Notes: generated by a model not told the origin, from the letters alone. Positions 32,984 through 42,642 are shown, numbered from the stretch's first letter. The stretch is DNA of 64,000 nt from Paracidovorax avenae ATCC 19860 (GCF_000176855.2 NC_015138.1:2046001-2110000), one strand, 5' to 3'. Numbers and translations: made by a program.

Positions 32984-34246
32984 CTACTGTGCCCCGAGTT
33001 GCACGCTCTTGACCCATAGATCGGTCGTCAAATTGGGCATGACAAACCACTGGCCTCCGGCCGTGCCTCGTACCATCGGTTCGAAGGAAGGGTCCGCGTA
33101 CATCGTTCTTATCTCTCCAGAGAACTCGTCGCGACAGCCGGCGACCTCGACCTGGAGATCCACCTTGATCGTGGTGCTGCTCGCGGATGTGTCACGGATG
33201 CTGCTGATAGTCCAATGCAGCACGCGTAGCCCCTTTAGTTCTTTGCGAAGTTGCCCCGCACGATAGGCTACCGAGCGTTGAGGGTAGTCGACGTTTAGCG
33301 CAGCAAGCGCTCCGTAGTTGGATTTTTTCAAAAGCTGCAAGTACTTGGCGGCAATCGCTTCAGGAATCGTTTCGTCGCCCAGATCTGCGCATGTTTCATC
33401 TATGGCCAAGCTGGTGCGGTCAGGTCTGGGTTGCCACGATTCGAACGCCGCCCTGAGCTCTGCTGTTCGGCGCATGGAGGCGGCAATCTCACTGAAGCTG
33501 CCGGGCCGCTGCTCCTCTTCTGCCCGGGCAAGCCGCTGTGCTTCGTCCTTCATGCTGACGAAGTAGTCCACTGTAGCCTGTAGCAGATTGAACGCCTTCG
33601 CCGCGACGATGGGATGTCCGTAGTTCGGGTTCAGTCCATGGACTACGCCATGCCTAAACGGGGCGTCTATAGCGTCCTCACTGAGCTTACGTCGCGTCGC
33701 TCCGAGAACCTTCAGCGCTTCTGCTAACCCGCCTGTACCGCTAGTCTGGGTATCAAAGACTTCTGCGTCTGCGCCGCCAGAAAACGGATGCTTACCAGAA
33801 TTTGTAGTGCAAATCCCGTCGATGATGATGAGTGTGAGAGCAACGGTGCTGAGCCAATCCTCTACCTTGCACCGCTCGATGGCGCGCTCGTAGATCGCTG
33901 CCCAGGGTTGGAACTGGGCCGAATGGAATCTGTAGCCCAACACCTGCAAGGTTTGCTCGTCGAGATGGTGCTGAGTGAGGAGTTGCTCTCCGTGCTCAAC
34001 ACCGCACTTGGCTAGTTCTGCGAGAACCTGCGACGACATACGGTCGTAGTTCGCCCATCCGAGCGGCACGTAACGCTCGGAGAACAGCGAAATATTCATT
34101 TTTATTTCCTGGACGATCGCGAATCGGGATTCCACTTCGCGCCAGCTTTCTCGCACCTTGGGGCTGAAGAGGCCGGCGACCCTGGCCATGAGGCGCATGG
34201 CCGGTAGTTGAGCCGATATGTGGTCGTAGGGAGTCTTAGGTGGCAT
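32984..34246 (-). CDS. unrecognised protein with HEPN-type RHxxxH motif, defence candidate
   Basis: I do not recognise this 420-residue protein as a named family. It is mostly helical with a central segment FRHGVVHGLNPN: Arg198-His199-x3-His203 fits the RX4-6H motif of HEPN ribonucleases, in which the second position is N, D or H. An N-terminal helical domain precedes it, and a beta-rich C-terminal domain (TTIKVDLQVEVAGCRDEFSG) follows. It is divergent from the OLD-type ATPase gene with 298 bases between the starts. Composition is below that of the chromosome. Adjacent defence genes make an RNase effector plausible; HEPN folding needs structural support. Confidence 0.45.
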   Translation of the reverse strand: MPPKTPYDHISAQLPAMRLMARVAGLFSPKVRESWREVESRFAIVQEIKMNISLFSERYVPLGWANYDRMSSQVLAELAKCGVEHGEQLLTQHHLDEQTLQVLGYRFHSAQFQPWAAIYERAIERCKVEDWLSTVALTLIIIDGICTTNSGKHPFSGGADAEVFDTQTSGTGGLAEALKVLGATRRKLSEDAIDAPFRHGVVHGLNPNYGHPIVAAKAFNLLQATVDYFVSMKDEAQRLARAEEEQRPGSFSEIAASMRRTAELRAAFESWQPRPDRTSLAIDETCADLGDETIPEAIAAKYLQLLKKSNYGALAALNVDYPQRSVAYRAGQLRKELKGLRVLHWTISSIRDTSASSTTIKVDLQVEVAGCRDEFSGEIRTMYADPSFEPMVRGTAGGQWFVMPNLTTDLWVKSVQLGAQ

Positions 34247-34377
34247 GTTTTCATCCCCGATCGTCGGCGACCGGCGGTGCCAAGGCGGTGGTCGCGCCGA
34301 CTTCTTTATGTCCTCCTAGGCTGGAAGTGATCCTTAATTCCTCGGCTATCCTACAACATACAAGTTGAGGTTAGACG

Positions 34378-34497
34378 ATTGGTGTCTACGAATCCATCCA
34401 GCTGTTCGCGCGGAATCAGCGCTATCCTGACATCAAGGGGGCGTTCAAATTCGACGCGCTGTTTTCGATCGACGGGAATGCAGTCGACGCCAGCTAA
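34378..34497 (+). pseudogene. short coding-like remnant upstream of the OLD-type gene
   Basis: A 39-codon open stretch ends at TAA 34495. It reads GVYESIQLFARNQRYPDIKG and then AFKFDALFSIDGNAVDAS, which looks like the end of a real protein. There is no start codon and stops lie just upstream, so it is probably the C-terminal remnant of a gene lost from this island. No family is recognised. Confidence 0.3.
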
Positions 34498-34544
34498 GCA
34501 GCTCGATGCCATGAATGGCCAGCGAAAATTAAAGGGAGTTCATC

Positions 34545-36953
34545 GTGAAGCTACAGGCCTATCGGCTACAAAACTATCGCAGGCTGCGTGACGTCGTCAT
34601 CGAACTCGATGATGAGATATCTATCTTTGTCGGCGCCAACAACAGCGGGAAGACGTCTGCTGTCCAAGGGCTGTATTCGATGCTCCGTGGCGATGCCAAG
34701 AAATTCGAAATCTTTGATTTTAGTGCGGCGCTATGGGCTGAAATCGACGCAATCGGAGTGTCGAACCCAGGGGATGAGGAGGCGCCAAAGAAGTTGCCAT
34801 GCATCCTCTTGGATCTTTGGTTCCGCGTCGATGAAGATGATCTCGCCACTGCGATGCCGCTGCTTCCGAGTACTGAGTGGGACGGCAAGTGTGTTGGAAT
34901 CCGTGTGGCGTTCGAGCCTCGTGATGATCACGAGCTAGTCGGTCGGTTCCATGATTTGCATCAGAAGGCTAACAACGCGGCGATTGCGATGGCTGCCAAA
35001 CGTAAAGCCGCTGGTTCCTCTGGAGCCGACGTGGAGACAGGTCATGGGGTCGAGGGATCGGCAGAGGTCAGCGAATACAAGCCTTGGCCGGAAAGCCTGA
35101 CGAAGTACCTCACAAAAGAACTTAGCAAGGAGTACACCTTTCGTTACTACGTACTTGATGAGCGGGCCTTCGACGGTTGTCTGCCCGTAGACGCCAACTA
35201 CGAGCCACTCCCCTTAGGAAAAGAGCCCGGCGGCGCGGCCATTCTCAAGTCGCTAGTCAAGGTGGACTTTCTACGGGCGCAGCGGCACCTTGATGATCCG
35301 GATGCTGGCAGTTCCGACCGCGCCGAAAGCCTTTCGCGGCGCCTAAGTCGGTTCTACCACCGTAATCTTGAGAAGCGTGGCGACGACCACGCTGCTCTCG
35401 AAGCACTTGATACCTCGGAGAGGGAGTTGAACTTCCACCTGAAGGAGGTTTTCAGTGATACTCTCAAGCGCCTAGCTAAGCTCGGTTATCCAGGAGTTAA
35501 TAACCCCGAGATCGTTATTCGGGCTGCATTGGATCCGACCACTGTCATGGGGCAAAACGCCAAGGTTCACTATATGGTTCCAGGCGCTGCAACCGCTCAT
35601 CTTCCTGACAGCTATAATGGTCTTGGGTTCAAGAACTTGGTCTACATGGTGGTTGAATTGCTCGATCTGCACGAGCAGTGGAAAGCTGACGAAGACAAGC
35701 GGGCTCCGCTACATTTGCTCTTTATTGAAGAGCCTGAAGCCCACTTGCATGCGCAGATTCAGCAGGTATTTATCAGAAATGTTTTGCGTTTGCTTGAGGA
35801 TGCCAACGACCATTCGACGTTTTTCCATACGCAACTCGTCATCACCACGCATTCCCCGCACATACTTTACGAGCGTGGCTTCTCGTCCATCCGGTACTTC
35901 CGCCGCGTCAGCGACCAGTTGGATCATCAAACGAACGTACGAAATCTGTCCCTCTTCAAGACGAGCGATACCGACGCTCCAGGACGCGAGTTCCTGCAAC
36001 GGTATTTGAAGCTGACACACTGTGACCTATTTTTTTCCGATGCGGTCATCCTGGTGGAAGGCAACGTCGAGCGTTTGCTCTTGCCTGCGATGATTGAGTT
36101 GGCTGCCAAGCGCCTGCGTTCCTCTGCCCTGACCATTCTCGAAGTCGGAGGCGCGTTCGCGCACCGCTTCCAGGAACTTATCGCCTTCATTGGGCTCACG
36201 ACATTGGTCGTGACAGACCTTGACAGTGTGATAGTCAAGGCGGATGACGAGAACGCCGCCGCACAAACCATCGGCGCTGGCGACACCGTGGACGATGACG
36301 ACGACTTGAAACCATTCGAGGTCGAGGACGACGACGCAACACAACCAAGCGGAAAGAAGAAGTCCAAGAAGCGCGGCAGCACCTGTCACGCGCACGTGGA
36401 TGGTGCTGTAACGTCCAACCAGACCCTCATCAGCTGGATTCCAAGGAAGCGCTCCGTAGCCGAGCTCTGGGAAGTTACAGCGGAGCAGAAGACGTTGTCG
36501 CTGGCAGAAGGGTCCAGTGCAGCGGTCCGCGTGGCCTATCAGACAAAGGTCTCGGTGACGGTGGGTTCGGTGACTGCGCAGCTCTGCGGCCGTACGCTTG
36601 AGGAGGCCTTTGGCCTTGAGAACGCCGATTGGTGTCAGGCTGAGGCGAACCGGGCCGTCGGCCTCAAGCTGAAGTGCGCACCGAACAGTCCCGAGGAACT
36701 GGCTGAAAAGTTGCATGACAGGGTGGTCGGCAAGAACTTCGACAAGACCCGATTTGCGCTGGAGGTCCTCGCAAGTGGGCCGCTCAATGGCTGGAAGGTT
36801 CCCACGTACATCGCCGAAGGTTTGGCCTGGCTTGAGGCGAAAGTGGCCCATGAGCTTGAGGCGGATGCGGCCATCGCCAGCGAGGTTGCGACAATCGAGC
36901 CGAATGCGGCCGGTACTATCTCTGTTATTGCTGGCGCGGAGCAGACAGCATGA
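34545..36953 (+). CDS. OLD-family ATP-dependent nuclease (GajA-like), AAA ATPase plus TOPRIM
   Basis: This 802-residue protein uses a GTG start after AAAGGGAG. The N-terminal ABC-type ATPase has the Walker A loop GANNSGKT (30-37), a Walker B LLFIEEPEAHLH (391-402) and the ITTHSPHIL switch. The TOPRIM nuclease domain has ILVEGNVE (502-509) and LVVTDLDS with Asp558 and Asp560. Inside it a low-complexity acidic insert (about 566-610: DTVDDDDDLKPFEVEDDD then GKKKSKKR) is odd. It is about 200 residues longer than typical GajA. The next gene, a UvrD-like helicase, overlaps by four bases: a Gabija-like or class 2 OLD pair. DNA cleavage during phage attack is the expected role. Confidence 0.85.
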   Translation: MKLQAYRLQNYRRLRDVVIELDDEISIFVGANNSGKTSAVQGLYSMLRGDAKKFEIFDFSAALWAEIDAIGVSNPGDEEAPKKLPCILLDLWFRVDEDDLATAMPLLPSTEWDGKCVGIRVAFEPRDDHELVGRFHDLHQKANNAAIAMAAKRKAAGSSGADVETGHGVEGSAEVSEYKPWPESLTKYLTKELSKEYTFRYYVLDERAFDGCLPVDANYEPLPLGKEPGGAAILKSLVKVDFLRAQRHLDDPDAGSSDRAESLSRRLSRFYHRNLEKRGDDHAALEALDTSERELNFHLKEVFSDTLKRLAKLGYPGVNNPEIVIRAALDPTTVMGQNAKVHYMVPGAATAHLPDSYNGLGFKNLVYMVVELLDLHEQWKADEDKRAPLHLLFIEEPEAHLHAQIQQVFIRNVLRLLEDANDHSTFFHTQLVITTHSPHILYERGFSSIRYFRRVSDQLDHQTNVRNLSLFKTSDTDAPGREFLQRYLKLTHCDLFFSDAVILVEGNVERLLLPAMIELAAKRLRSSALTILEVGGAFAHRFQELIAFIGLTTLVVTDLDSVIVKADDENAAAQTIGAGDTVDDDDDLKPFEVEDDDATQPSGKKKSKKRGSTCHAHVDGAVTSNQTLISWIPRKRSVAELWEVTAEQKTLSLAEGSSAAVRVAYQTKVSVTVGSVTAQLCGRTLEEAFGLENADWCQAEANRAVGLKLKCAPNSPEELAEKLHDRVVGKNFDKTRFALEVLASGPLNGWKVPTYIAEGLAWLEAKVAHELEADAAIASEVATIEPNAAGTISVIAGAEQTA

Positions 36954-38887
36954 GCAGGCGAGTCGATAGCCCGGATACCGATGCGGATCGCGAGATCCAC
37001 GCCTGCATTGCGGCAATGCCTCCGCAGCCCTTCGTTGTTCGTGCAGGCGCAGGTTCTGGCAAGACCACCTCTCTCATCAAGGCGCTGGACTGGGTGGTGT
37101 CTGAGCACGGCGCCAGCATGCGGGCAAAGAAGCAGAAGGTCGCCTGTATCACCTACACAGACCTCGCTGCGAATGAAATGCTGGCGGACGTCAACTCCAA
37201 TCCGTTGGCTCATGTTTCGACTATCCATAGCTTCTATTGGGCCATTGCCAAGACGTTTCAGGCCGATATCAAGATCTGGCTGAATAACGAAATCCGCAGG
37301 CGGATTTCTGAACTGGAAGAAGATTCTAAAAACTACAGTTCGCGCGTTCGGCAGGCCACGCGAGACAGGAACCAGGCGGATCAAGATCGCTATGCCCGAA
37401 ACTTGGAAGCCCTGGGCAGCGTCAAGACGTTCAATTACGGCGTCGGCAGTGACTATGCGAAGGGCATACTTGGCCACGAAGACATCCTTCAGTTCGCTGA
37501 TTTCCTACTCCAGAATCGCCCACTGTTCCGACGTGTCGTAGCGCTGAATTACCCGTTTGTGTTCATTGACGAGAGTCAGGACACATTCCCGAGCGTGGTC
37601 AAGTCCTTCAGGGAAGTTGAGGCCCAGATGCGGGGTAAATTCTGCCTCGGTTTTTTTGGTGACCCGATGCAGTCGATCTTCATGAGAGGCGCTGGGGACA
37701 TCGCGCGCGAAGACCATTGGCGAGCCATTACAAAGCCGGAGAACTTCCGCTGCGCCAAGCAGATCCTGGACGTCGCCAATGCCGTGCGCGCGCATGGCGA
37801 CGGCATGAAGCAAGTCCGCGGGCTGCACGAAAAGATCGATGGTGAGCTCAAGCTCGTGGAGGGCTCGGCCAGAATGTTCGTCTTGCCGAACACGTTGAAC
37901 CGAAATGAGGCTCTGGCAAGGGTCCGAGAATGGAGTGCGGCAGCGAACAACGACGAGGGATGGACTACCCCAGATCTTGCGGTCAAGATCCTTGTTATCG
38001 TGCACCGAATGGCCGCAAGCCGGCTGGGTTTTGGCGGCATCTACTCGGCTCTGAACGACAAGACGTCGGATGCCATGAAGCAGGGGATGCAGGACGGTAC
38101 CGGCTGGCCCGTTCGGCCCTTCCTCAGTTTCGCGCTGCCAATAGTTGCAGCGATGAGCGCCGGCAACGAGTTCGCCGCGATGAATCTGCTCCGGGAATTC
38201 AGCCCTCGCCTAAAGCCTGGCACGCTGACCGGCCGGCGTGTTGCGGGCGTTTTGCGTGAGCTGCGCACAGCCGTTTTGAGACTAGTCGCTATGCTGGATG
38301 AGGCCGGAACCACTGTTGGGGACATAGCCATCCATCTCCGCGACTCAGGCCTATTCGATTTTGACGAGCGTTATGAGCGGGTGCTTGGTTTCGTCCAGGA
38401 CATTAGTGACGTTGCTCAAGAAGCAGAAGCCGCCGATACAGCCCCTGTCGAGGGACGGTCCTTGGACGCGGCGATGGTCAAGTTCTTACGGTGCGCAGCA
38501 CAAGAGCTTCGCCCATACGAACGATACGTCTCTGAAGACTCACCCTTTGCTACGCAGCATGGCGTGAAGGGCGCTGAGTTCGACCGCGTTGTTGTGGTGA
38601 TGGACGAGGACGAGAGCGACTATCGAACGTACAACTACGAGCGGGTCTTTGCCAACGCTGATGCCCGTGCTGCAGATCGTGCACAAGCCCAGAATGGTGA
38701 TGAAAACACTTGGAGCCGAACGCTGCGGTTGTTGTATGTCTGTTGTACTCGCGCCAAGCGAGGACTGGTGCTGACTTTTTTTGTTGCCGACCCGGCGACC
38801 GCCGTAGAAAACGTTGTGTCGAGCGGGATTCTGCCGAGGAGCGCGGTCTTCACGCAGGATGCGCTGGCTGCCCAAGCCATTCGGTAG
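36950..38887 (+). CDS. UvrD/Rep-type helicase (GajB-like)
   Basis: This 645-residue superfamily 1 helicase starts inside the stop of the OLD-type gene (ATGA at 36950-36953). Motifs in order: Walker A GAGSGKT (33-39) in VVRAGAGSGKTTSLIKALDW, ITYTDLAANEM (Ia), STIHSF, Walker B FIDESQDT (205-212), FFGDPMQSIF (III), the ENFRCAKQI (IV) arginine motif, VKGAEFDRVVVV (V) and YVCCTRAKRGL (VI). All are intact. In Gabija, GajB is the helicase partner of GajA; this one is longer than the 500-residue norm. Class 2 OLD nucleases are also encoded next to UvrD/Rep-like helicases. An IS element lies 65 bases past its stop. Confidence 0.9.
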   Translation: MSRRVDSPDTDADREIHACIAAMPPQPFVVRAGAGSGKTTSLIKALDWVVSEHGASMRAKKQKVACITYTDLAANEMLADVNSNPLAHVSTIHSFYWAIAKTFQADIKIWLNNEIRRRISELEEDSKNYSSRVRQATRDRNQADQDRYARNLEALGSVKTFNYGVGSDYAKGILGHEDILQFADFLLQNRPLFRRVVALNYPFVFIDESQDTFPSVVKSFREVEAQMRGKFCLGFFGDPMQSIFMRGAGDIAREDHWRAITKPENFRCAKQILDVANAVRAHGDGMKQVRGLHEKIDGELKLVEGSARMFVLPNTLNRNEALARVREWSAAANNDEGWTTPDLAVKILVIVHRMAASRLGFGGIYSALNDKTSDAMKQGMQDGTGWPVRPFLSFALPIVAAMSAGNEFAAMNLLREFSPRLKPGTLTGRRVAGVLRELRTAVLRLVAMLDEAGTTVGDIAIHLRDSGLFDFDERYERVLGFVQDISDVAQEAEAADTAPVEGRSLDAAMVKFLRCAAQELRPYERYVSEDSPFATQHGVKGAEFDRVVVVMDEDESDYRTYNYERVFANADARAADRAQAQNGDENTWSRTLRLLYVCCTRAKRGLVLTFFVADPATAVENVVSSGILPRSAVFTQDALAAQAIR

Positions 38888-38952
38888 CTGGTACACCATT
38901 TATACGTGCCTGAACAGCTCGGCAAAGTCCAGCTTACTGGACAAAGCCTTCG

Positions 38953-40240
38953 GGGAACCTCTCAAAACCCGGCCACTCCCTTGTTCACCGACAAGACCTG
39001 AGCCGTCCTCTTTGCCATGATCTCTCCTCGCAGCGCCTTGAAGTTCGATCTGTTTGCGAGGCGTCGCGCCAGCATAAGAGAGATGAAGTGGGCGATCCGT
39101 TGCAGGTGATCGCGCGGCACATCGACTTCGCCGAGCTGGCGCGGCTGGTGGATGCACTCATCGAGCGCGGCGATGGCCGCAAGGGTGGTCGGCCGGCCTA
39201 TCCCATCGAGGTGATGGTGCGCATCCTAGTCTTGAAGCGCCTGTACAACCTGTCGGACGAGCAGATGGAATACCAGTTGCTGGACCGGGCGAGCTATCAG
39301 CGCTTTTGTCTGCTGCAAGACGCGATGAACGTGCCGGACCGCAACACGATCTGGCGCTTCGGCGAGCGGCTGGGCGTTGACGGGGCGACGGCGTTGTTCC
39401 AGGGTGTGGATGCGCAACTGCACCGCCATGGCTATATCGCCCGGGGCGGACAAGCCATCGATGCCACGCTGGTGCCCGCGCCCCGCCAGCGCCTGGACAG
39501 GCAGGAACGCGAGGCCCTGGCCGAAGGCAGAACGCCCGATTGGAGCGAGGCCGAGCGCCGGCAAAAGGATGTGGCCACGCACACGAAGAAGCACGGCAAG
39601 GGCTACTTCGGCTACAAGCTCAGCGTGAGCGTGGACCTCAAGCACGGCTTCGTCCGCAGGATCGCCACGGGCACGGCCAGCGAGCACGACGGGCACCACT
39701 TCGATGAGGTGCTGGACATGCGCAACAACGGGCGTGCAGTGCATACGGACAAGGCCTACGCGAGTCGGCAGCGCCAGCAGCTACTCAAGGTGCTGGGCTT
39801 GGTGGACGCGATGCAACGCAGGGCCCGGCCGGGCAAGCCCCTGAGCTAGTGCCAGCAAAGGCGCAACCAGCGTATCGCAAAGAAGCGTGCCAAGGTGAAG
39901 CATGTGTTTGCCGGTCTCCGTCACCTGGGCGGCAAGTTCGTTCGCACGATCGGACAGACCCGCGCCACGGTGGGCATGACGATGATGGCCGCCTGCTACA
40001 ACCTCAAGCGCCTGGCGTCGTTCCTGCATCGGCAAGTGGATGCATTCTTCAAACCCGAAAGCGGCACCTGCAAGGCACAGGTGCGCCCGCGTACGGCGAA
40101 CGCATGAGCCGCTGGGGCCGAAAGGCCCCTGAGTACGGGGATCGGCCCCCCAGGGCAGTCGCTATCGCGCTCCCGAAGCAGGTGAATGTGTGCGGATAGC
40201 CTTGATGCTGGGCTCGGATCAGGGGTTGTGAGAGGTTCCC
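38953..40240 (+). mobile_element. IS5-family insertion sequence with decayed transposase
   Basis: The element is 1288 bases. Terminal inverted repeats are GGGAACCTCTCAAAACCC (38953-38970) and, reversed at the other end, GGGTTGTGAGAGGTTCCC (40223-40240): 17 of 18 positions match. TTCG flanks both sides (38949-38952 and 40241-40244), consistent with a 4-base target duplication. The transposase gene within has a frameshift and an in-frame stop, so this copy cannot move on its own. It lies just after the helicase gene and leaves it intact. Confidence 0.8.
39017..40107 (+). pseudogene. IS5-family transposase, frameshifted and interrupted
   Basis: The transposase is recognised by VMVRILVLKRLYNLSDEQME and YQLLDRASYQRF, the catalytic ATLVPAPRQRLDRQ (first Asp), and the HGKGYFGYKLSVSVDLKHG and HTDKAYASRQRQ regions, with the conserved glutamate region at the end. 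Two lesions separate it from an intact gene. The N-terminus from the ATG at 39017 (ISPRSALKFDLFA) runs out of frame with the rest; one base is missing near 39058. A TAG at 39847-39849 replaces the usual Glu codon before CQQRRNQRIAKKRAK. The reading resumes in the same frame to 40107. Confidence 0.85.
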
Positions 40241-40401
40241 TTCGCTCAGCTACAGTTCGCGCAAATGTTGCACACCAAGATCGCCTGCTCGCCGCGAGCA
40301 TATTTACGGCTGTATCGTTCTTGTCATCGCATTGCATTTACTCATGGGTCGGTCCCATGAGGTAGCGAGACTCGATGGCTTACGTTTTGTGTTAATAGGC
40401 C

Positions 40402-40770
40402 CTAGGCTTTTAATGAGCGCGTCCGTACAGGACGGGTTTTTCGTTGGCGGACATCGGGCTTGAGGGTGGCTGTGCGAGGTGCCTGCTTGCATTGTTCGAT
40501 CCACGCTTCCACTTCGGCCAAGTCCCACACGACGCAGCGGGGCGTCAGGTTGAAGCGGCGCGGAAACTCGCCGCGGCGCTCCATTTCGTAGATCGTCGTT
40601 TCGGCCAGCGGGACCATCTGATGCAATTCGTGGCGTCGGATGGTGCGGCGGAAGGGAAGGGGACTGCGCTGGGGAAACTGCGGCATTGCCTCATAGGCGT
40701 GCGTGCCTGGGACGGGGAGGGGCTGGGCTGTGTTGCTGTCCTCAACCGGTGCCTGTGATCGTTGTTCCAC
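40402..40770 (-). CDS. AlpA-family DNA-binding regulator
   Basis: This 122-residue protein has a GTG start. Its central part RRHELHQMVPLAETTIYEME then RRGEFPRRFNLTPRCVVWDLAEVEAW is the AlpA/prophage excisionase-type winged helix, common in integrative islands near the integrase or excision module. An N-terminal proline/glutamine-rich segment (about 40 residues) is uninformative. The C-terminal tail is basic. It is separated from the frameshifted gene upstream by about 117 bases. Regulation of island excision is the usual suggestion for such proteins and remains inference here. Confidence 0.75.
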   Translation of the reverse strand: MEQRSQAPVEDSNTAQPLPVPGTHAYEAMPQFPQRSPLPFRRTIRRHELHQMVPLAETTIYEMERRGEFPRRFNLTPRCVVWDLAEVEAWIEQCKQAPRTATLKPDVRQRKTRPVRTRSLKA

Positions 40771-40887
40771 CTGGATCTCCGTCGGTTTTGCTGCAGGGAG
40801 GTATAGTGGTTTTCGGGGGCTATCGGCACAACCAGTTGGGGCGTAGAAAGCATGCGGCGAGCAACATCGTGCCGATGTGCCGGTCCA

Positions 40888-42226
40888 CTATCGGCGTCGG
40901 CCGGCTGCTGACTTTTCTTGCGACGGATCGATGATGGCGAGCATGGCCTGTCGGCCACCTTCTTGGTTGGCGCTCAGGACGTCTTTTAATAGTGCGGCTG
41001 ACTGAGCACTGGTGCCAATCCAGCCGGACTTTGCCAACTGGATGAACTCCGAATTGTTCAAGTAGCGCGGGCAGTTGTGATAGCCAACGGATGTGCTCCC
41101 CCTCTTGTTCCTGGCTTCAGGAAGTTGAAGAAACTCGTCCAGATGATCGGCTGACATCGTGATGCCAGAGATCAGGCTTTCGTCGCGTGCATTGGGGCGG
41201 AATTGCTCACAGAATTTGAAGAAGAAGGGCTCGTGGCTCAGCCTGTAGCTCCATAGCGATGGCGATGGCGCGAGGTTTAGGCGGGCGGCGGCGGCCTTGA
41301 AGTTCTTGGTCTTCTGCAACTGAGTAAGAAGGTCTGACGATGGCGGAATCGGATAGCTCCAGCTCTCAGATTCCTTGCGCATGCGCTTGTACTGCAAGAG
41401 GATGTAGTTGTCGTAGCAGCTGTTGTAGATCAGGAGGTCGATGCCCAGTACGGCCTCCAGATTTGTCTGGTCGGTGACGATTACTCGAACCGAGCGATCG
41501 CCGTTGTCAAAAAGTTGCGACCCTGACTGGTCGTTCTCCGAGAAGGCTATTGAAGATCCTGCTGTCGTGCTCCAGTAGCGTGCGCTCATGAACAGGGAGG
41601 GCGTCCAACAGATCCAGCACCGACGTGGCGTTCGGGGCGCGCTCGATGTTCATGGATTTGAGGACTTCCGCCCGGTCCAGCCCTCCAATGTCCAAGGCCA
41701 GGCCGAGGCCGTCTCGCTGCTCATTCAAGCGAAGCTCGCGCTCGCTGGTTTCTGGCAAGCGATGCTGCAAGGTGCGCAGGGCAATGATGTCGTTGATGCG
41801 CTCTGCATCAGCCGGGCGCGCTTGTTGCAGCCGCTCTATGAACTGGTTCCAGGTCTGCCCGTCCAATCGTGTCAATCGCTCCGGAGTGCTCACGAGCGAT
41901 TCCAGGTTCAGTGGCGCCAGCATTCTTGAGGTGATGGGCCGATCGAAGACAAGCAATGGCTTAACCATGCGCATCTTGCGCTTGCCCGAGCCGCCGCTGC
42001 CATGCATGTGTTCCATCATGGCAAACGCATGGATTTGAAGCTGTTCCTGTTGCAGCGCCAGGGCGACCAATTCTCGCGATTCGATGTCCCAGTCGAGCGC
42101 GGAGAACGAGTCCGAAAAATCCACCTGTGGATGCAAACGTTCTTGCAGCCACTGGGTACGCCCAGGTTCGAATGTCAGGATGAAGCCGCCGTATTCGGCT
42201 GGTGCATTCCTTTTCTTTCTTGGCAT
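40888..42226 (-). pseudogene. large island protein of unknown function, single frameshift
   Basis: Two halves read as one gene. The first (42226 down to 41507, about 239 residues) begins MPRKKRNAPAEYGGFILTF and ends with LLEHDSRIFNSLLGERPV then RVATF, at a TGA. The second continues in another frame with DNGDRSVRVIVTDQTNLEAV and ends with KSAAGRR at 40888. Joining ...RVATF to DNGDRSV... needs removal of one base in a run of five (plus strand A's at 41507-41511), so a single-base slip is the probable cause. The full protein would be about 445 residues. Function unknown; similar proteins occur in integrative elements. Confidence 0.6.
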
Positions 42227-42642
42227 CGTGCGATTCCCTTGCCCTTTTGCCAGATGGTATCTCCCTGGATGGTCATAGATAGGCAGTGGGCGTCTCCCGG
42301 CAACGCCGGGCCGCGCTGTCGTGCTGCGCATCGAGCCCCGCTGTGCGCGGGTCTCGCCCCTGGCGGGCATCCATCGTTCCCTCGCTGCACTCGGCTGACG
42401 CCTACGGCGCGGCCCTGCAGGCCACGCCTGCGCGCTTCGCTTGCCGGTCCTGGCTTCGTTTGGGGCCGGGGTGGGCGGAGTTGCCGTTCCCTCGAACGTA
42501 CCACGGCGTTCTCGCCGTCAAGGGCTGCGCGTACCTGTTCGGCACGCTGGCGGCCTGCGGCCGTCTGCGACCCCTGACAGCTTGCGCTGCGCCGTGATGG
42601 CGGCGGTGCCGGGCAATTTCGCCCGAGCAACCGGAGATCGCC
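42227..42642. other. GC-rich ICE-type leader region without recognised gene
   Basis: This 416-base region precedes the small gene at 42643. It has no frame with protein-like features despite long open stretches, which arise from GC richness. The last 40 bases before 42643 (ATGGCGGCGGTGCCGGGCAA to CCGGAGATCGCC) look like a conserved leader of ICE genes known to me; a copy search would test this. CCGGAGATCGCC supplies the ribosome binding site of the next gene. Confidence 0.4.

Noticed and set aside
39017..39060. Programmed frameshifting in the IS transposase
   Set aside because: No slippery run is present at the junction, and a stop codon further on shows general decay.
42286..42597. Open frame in the GC-rich ICE leader
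   Set aside because: Composition is arginine/alanine-rich without structure or a good ribosome binding site; probably non-coding leader.
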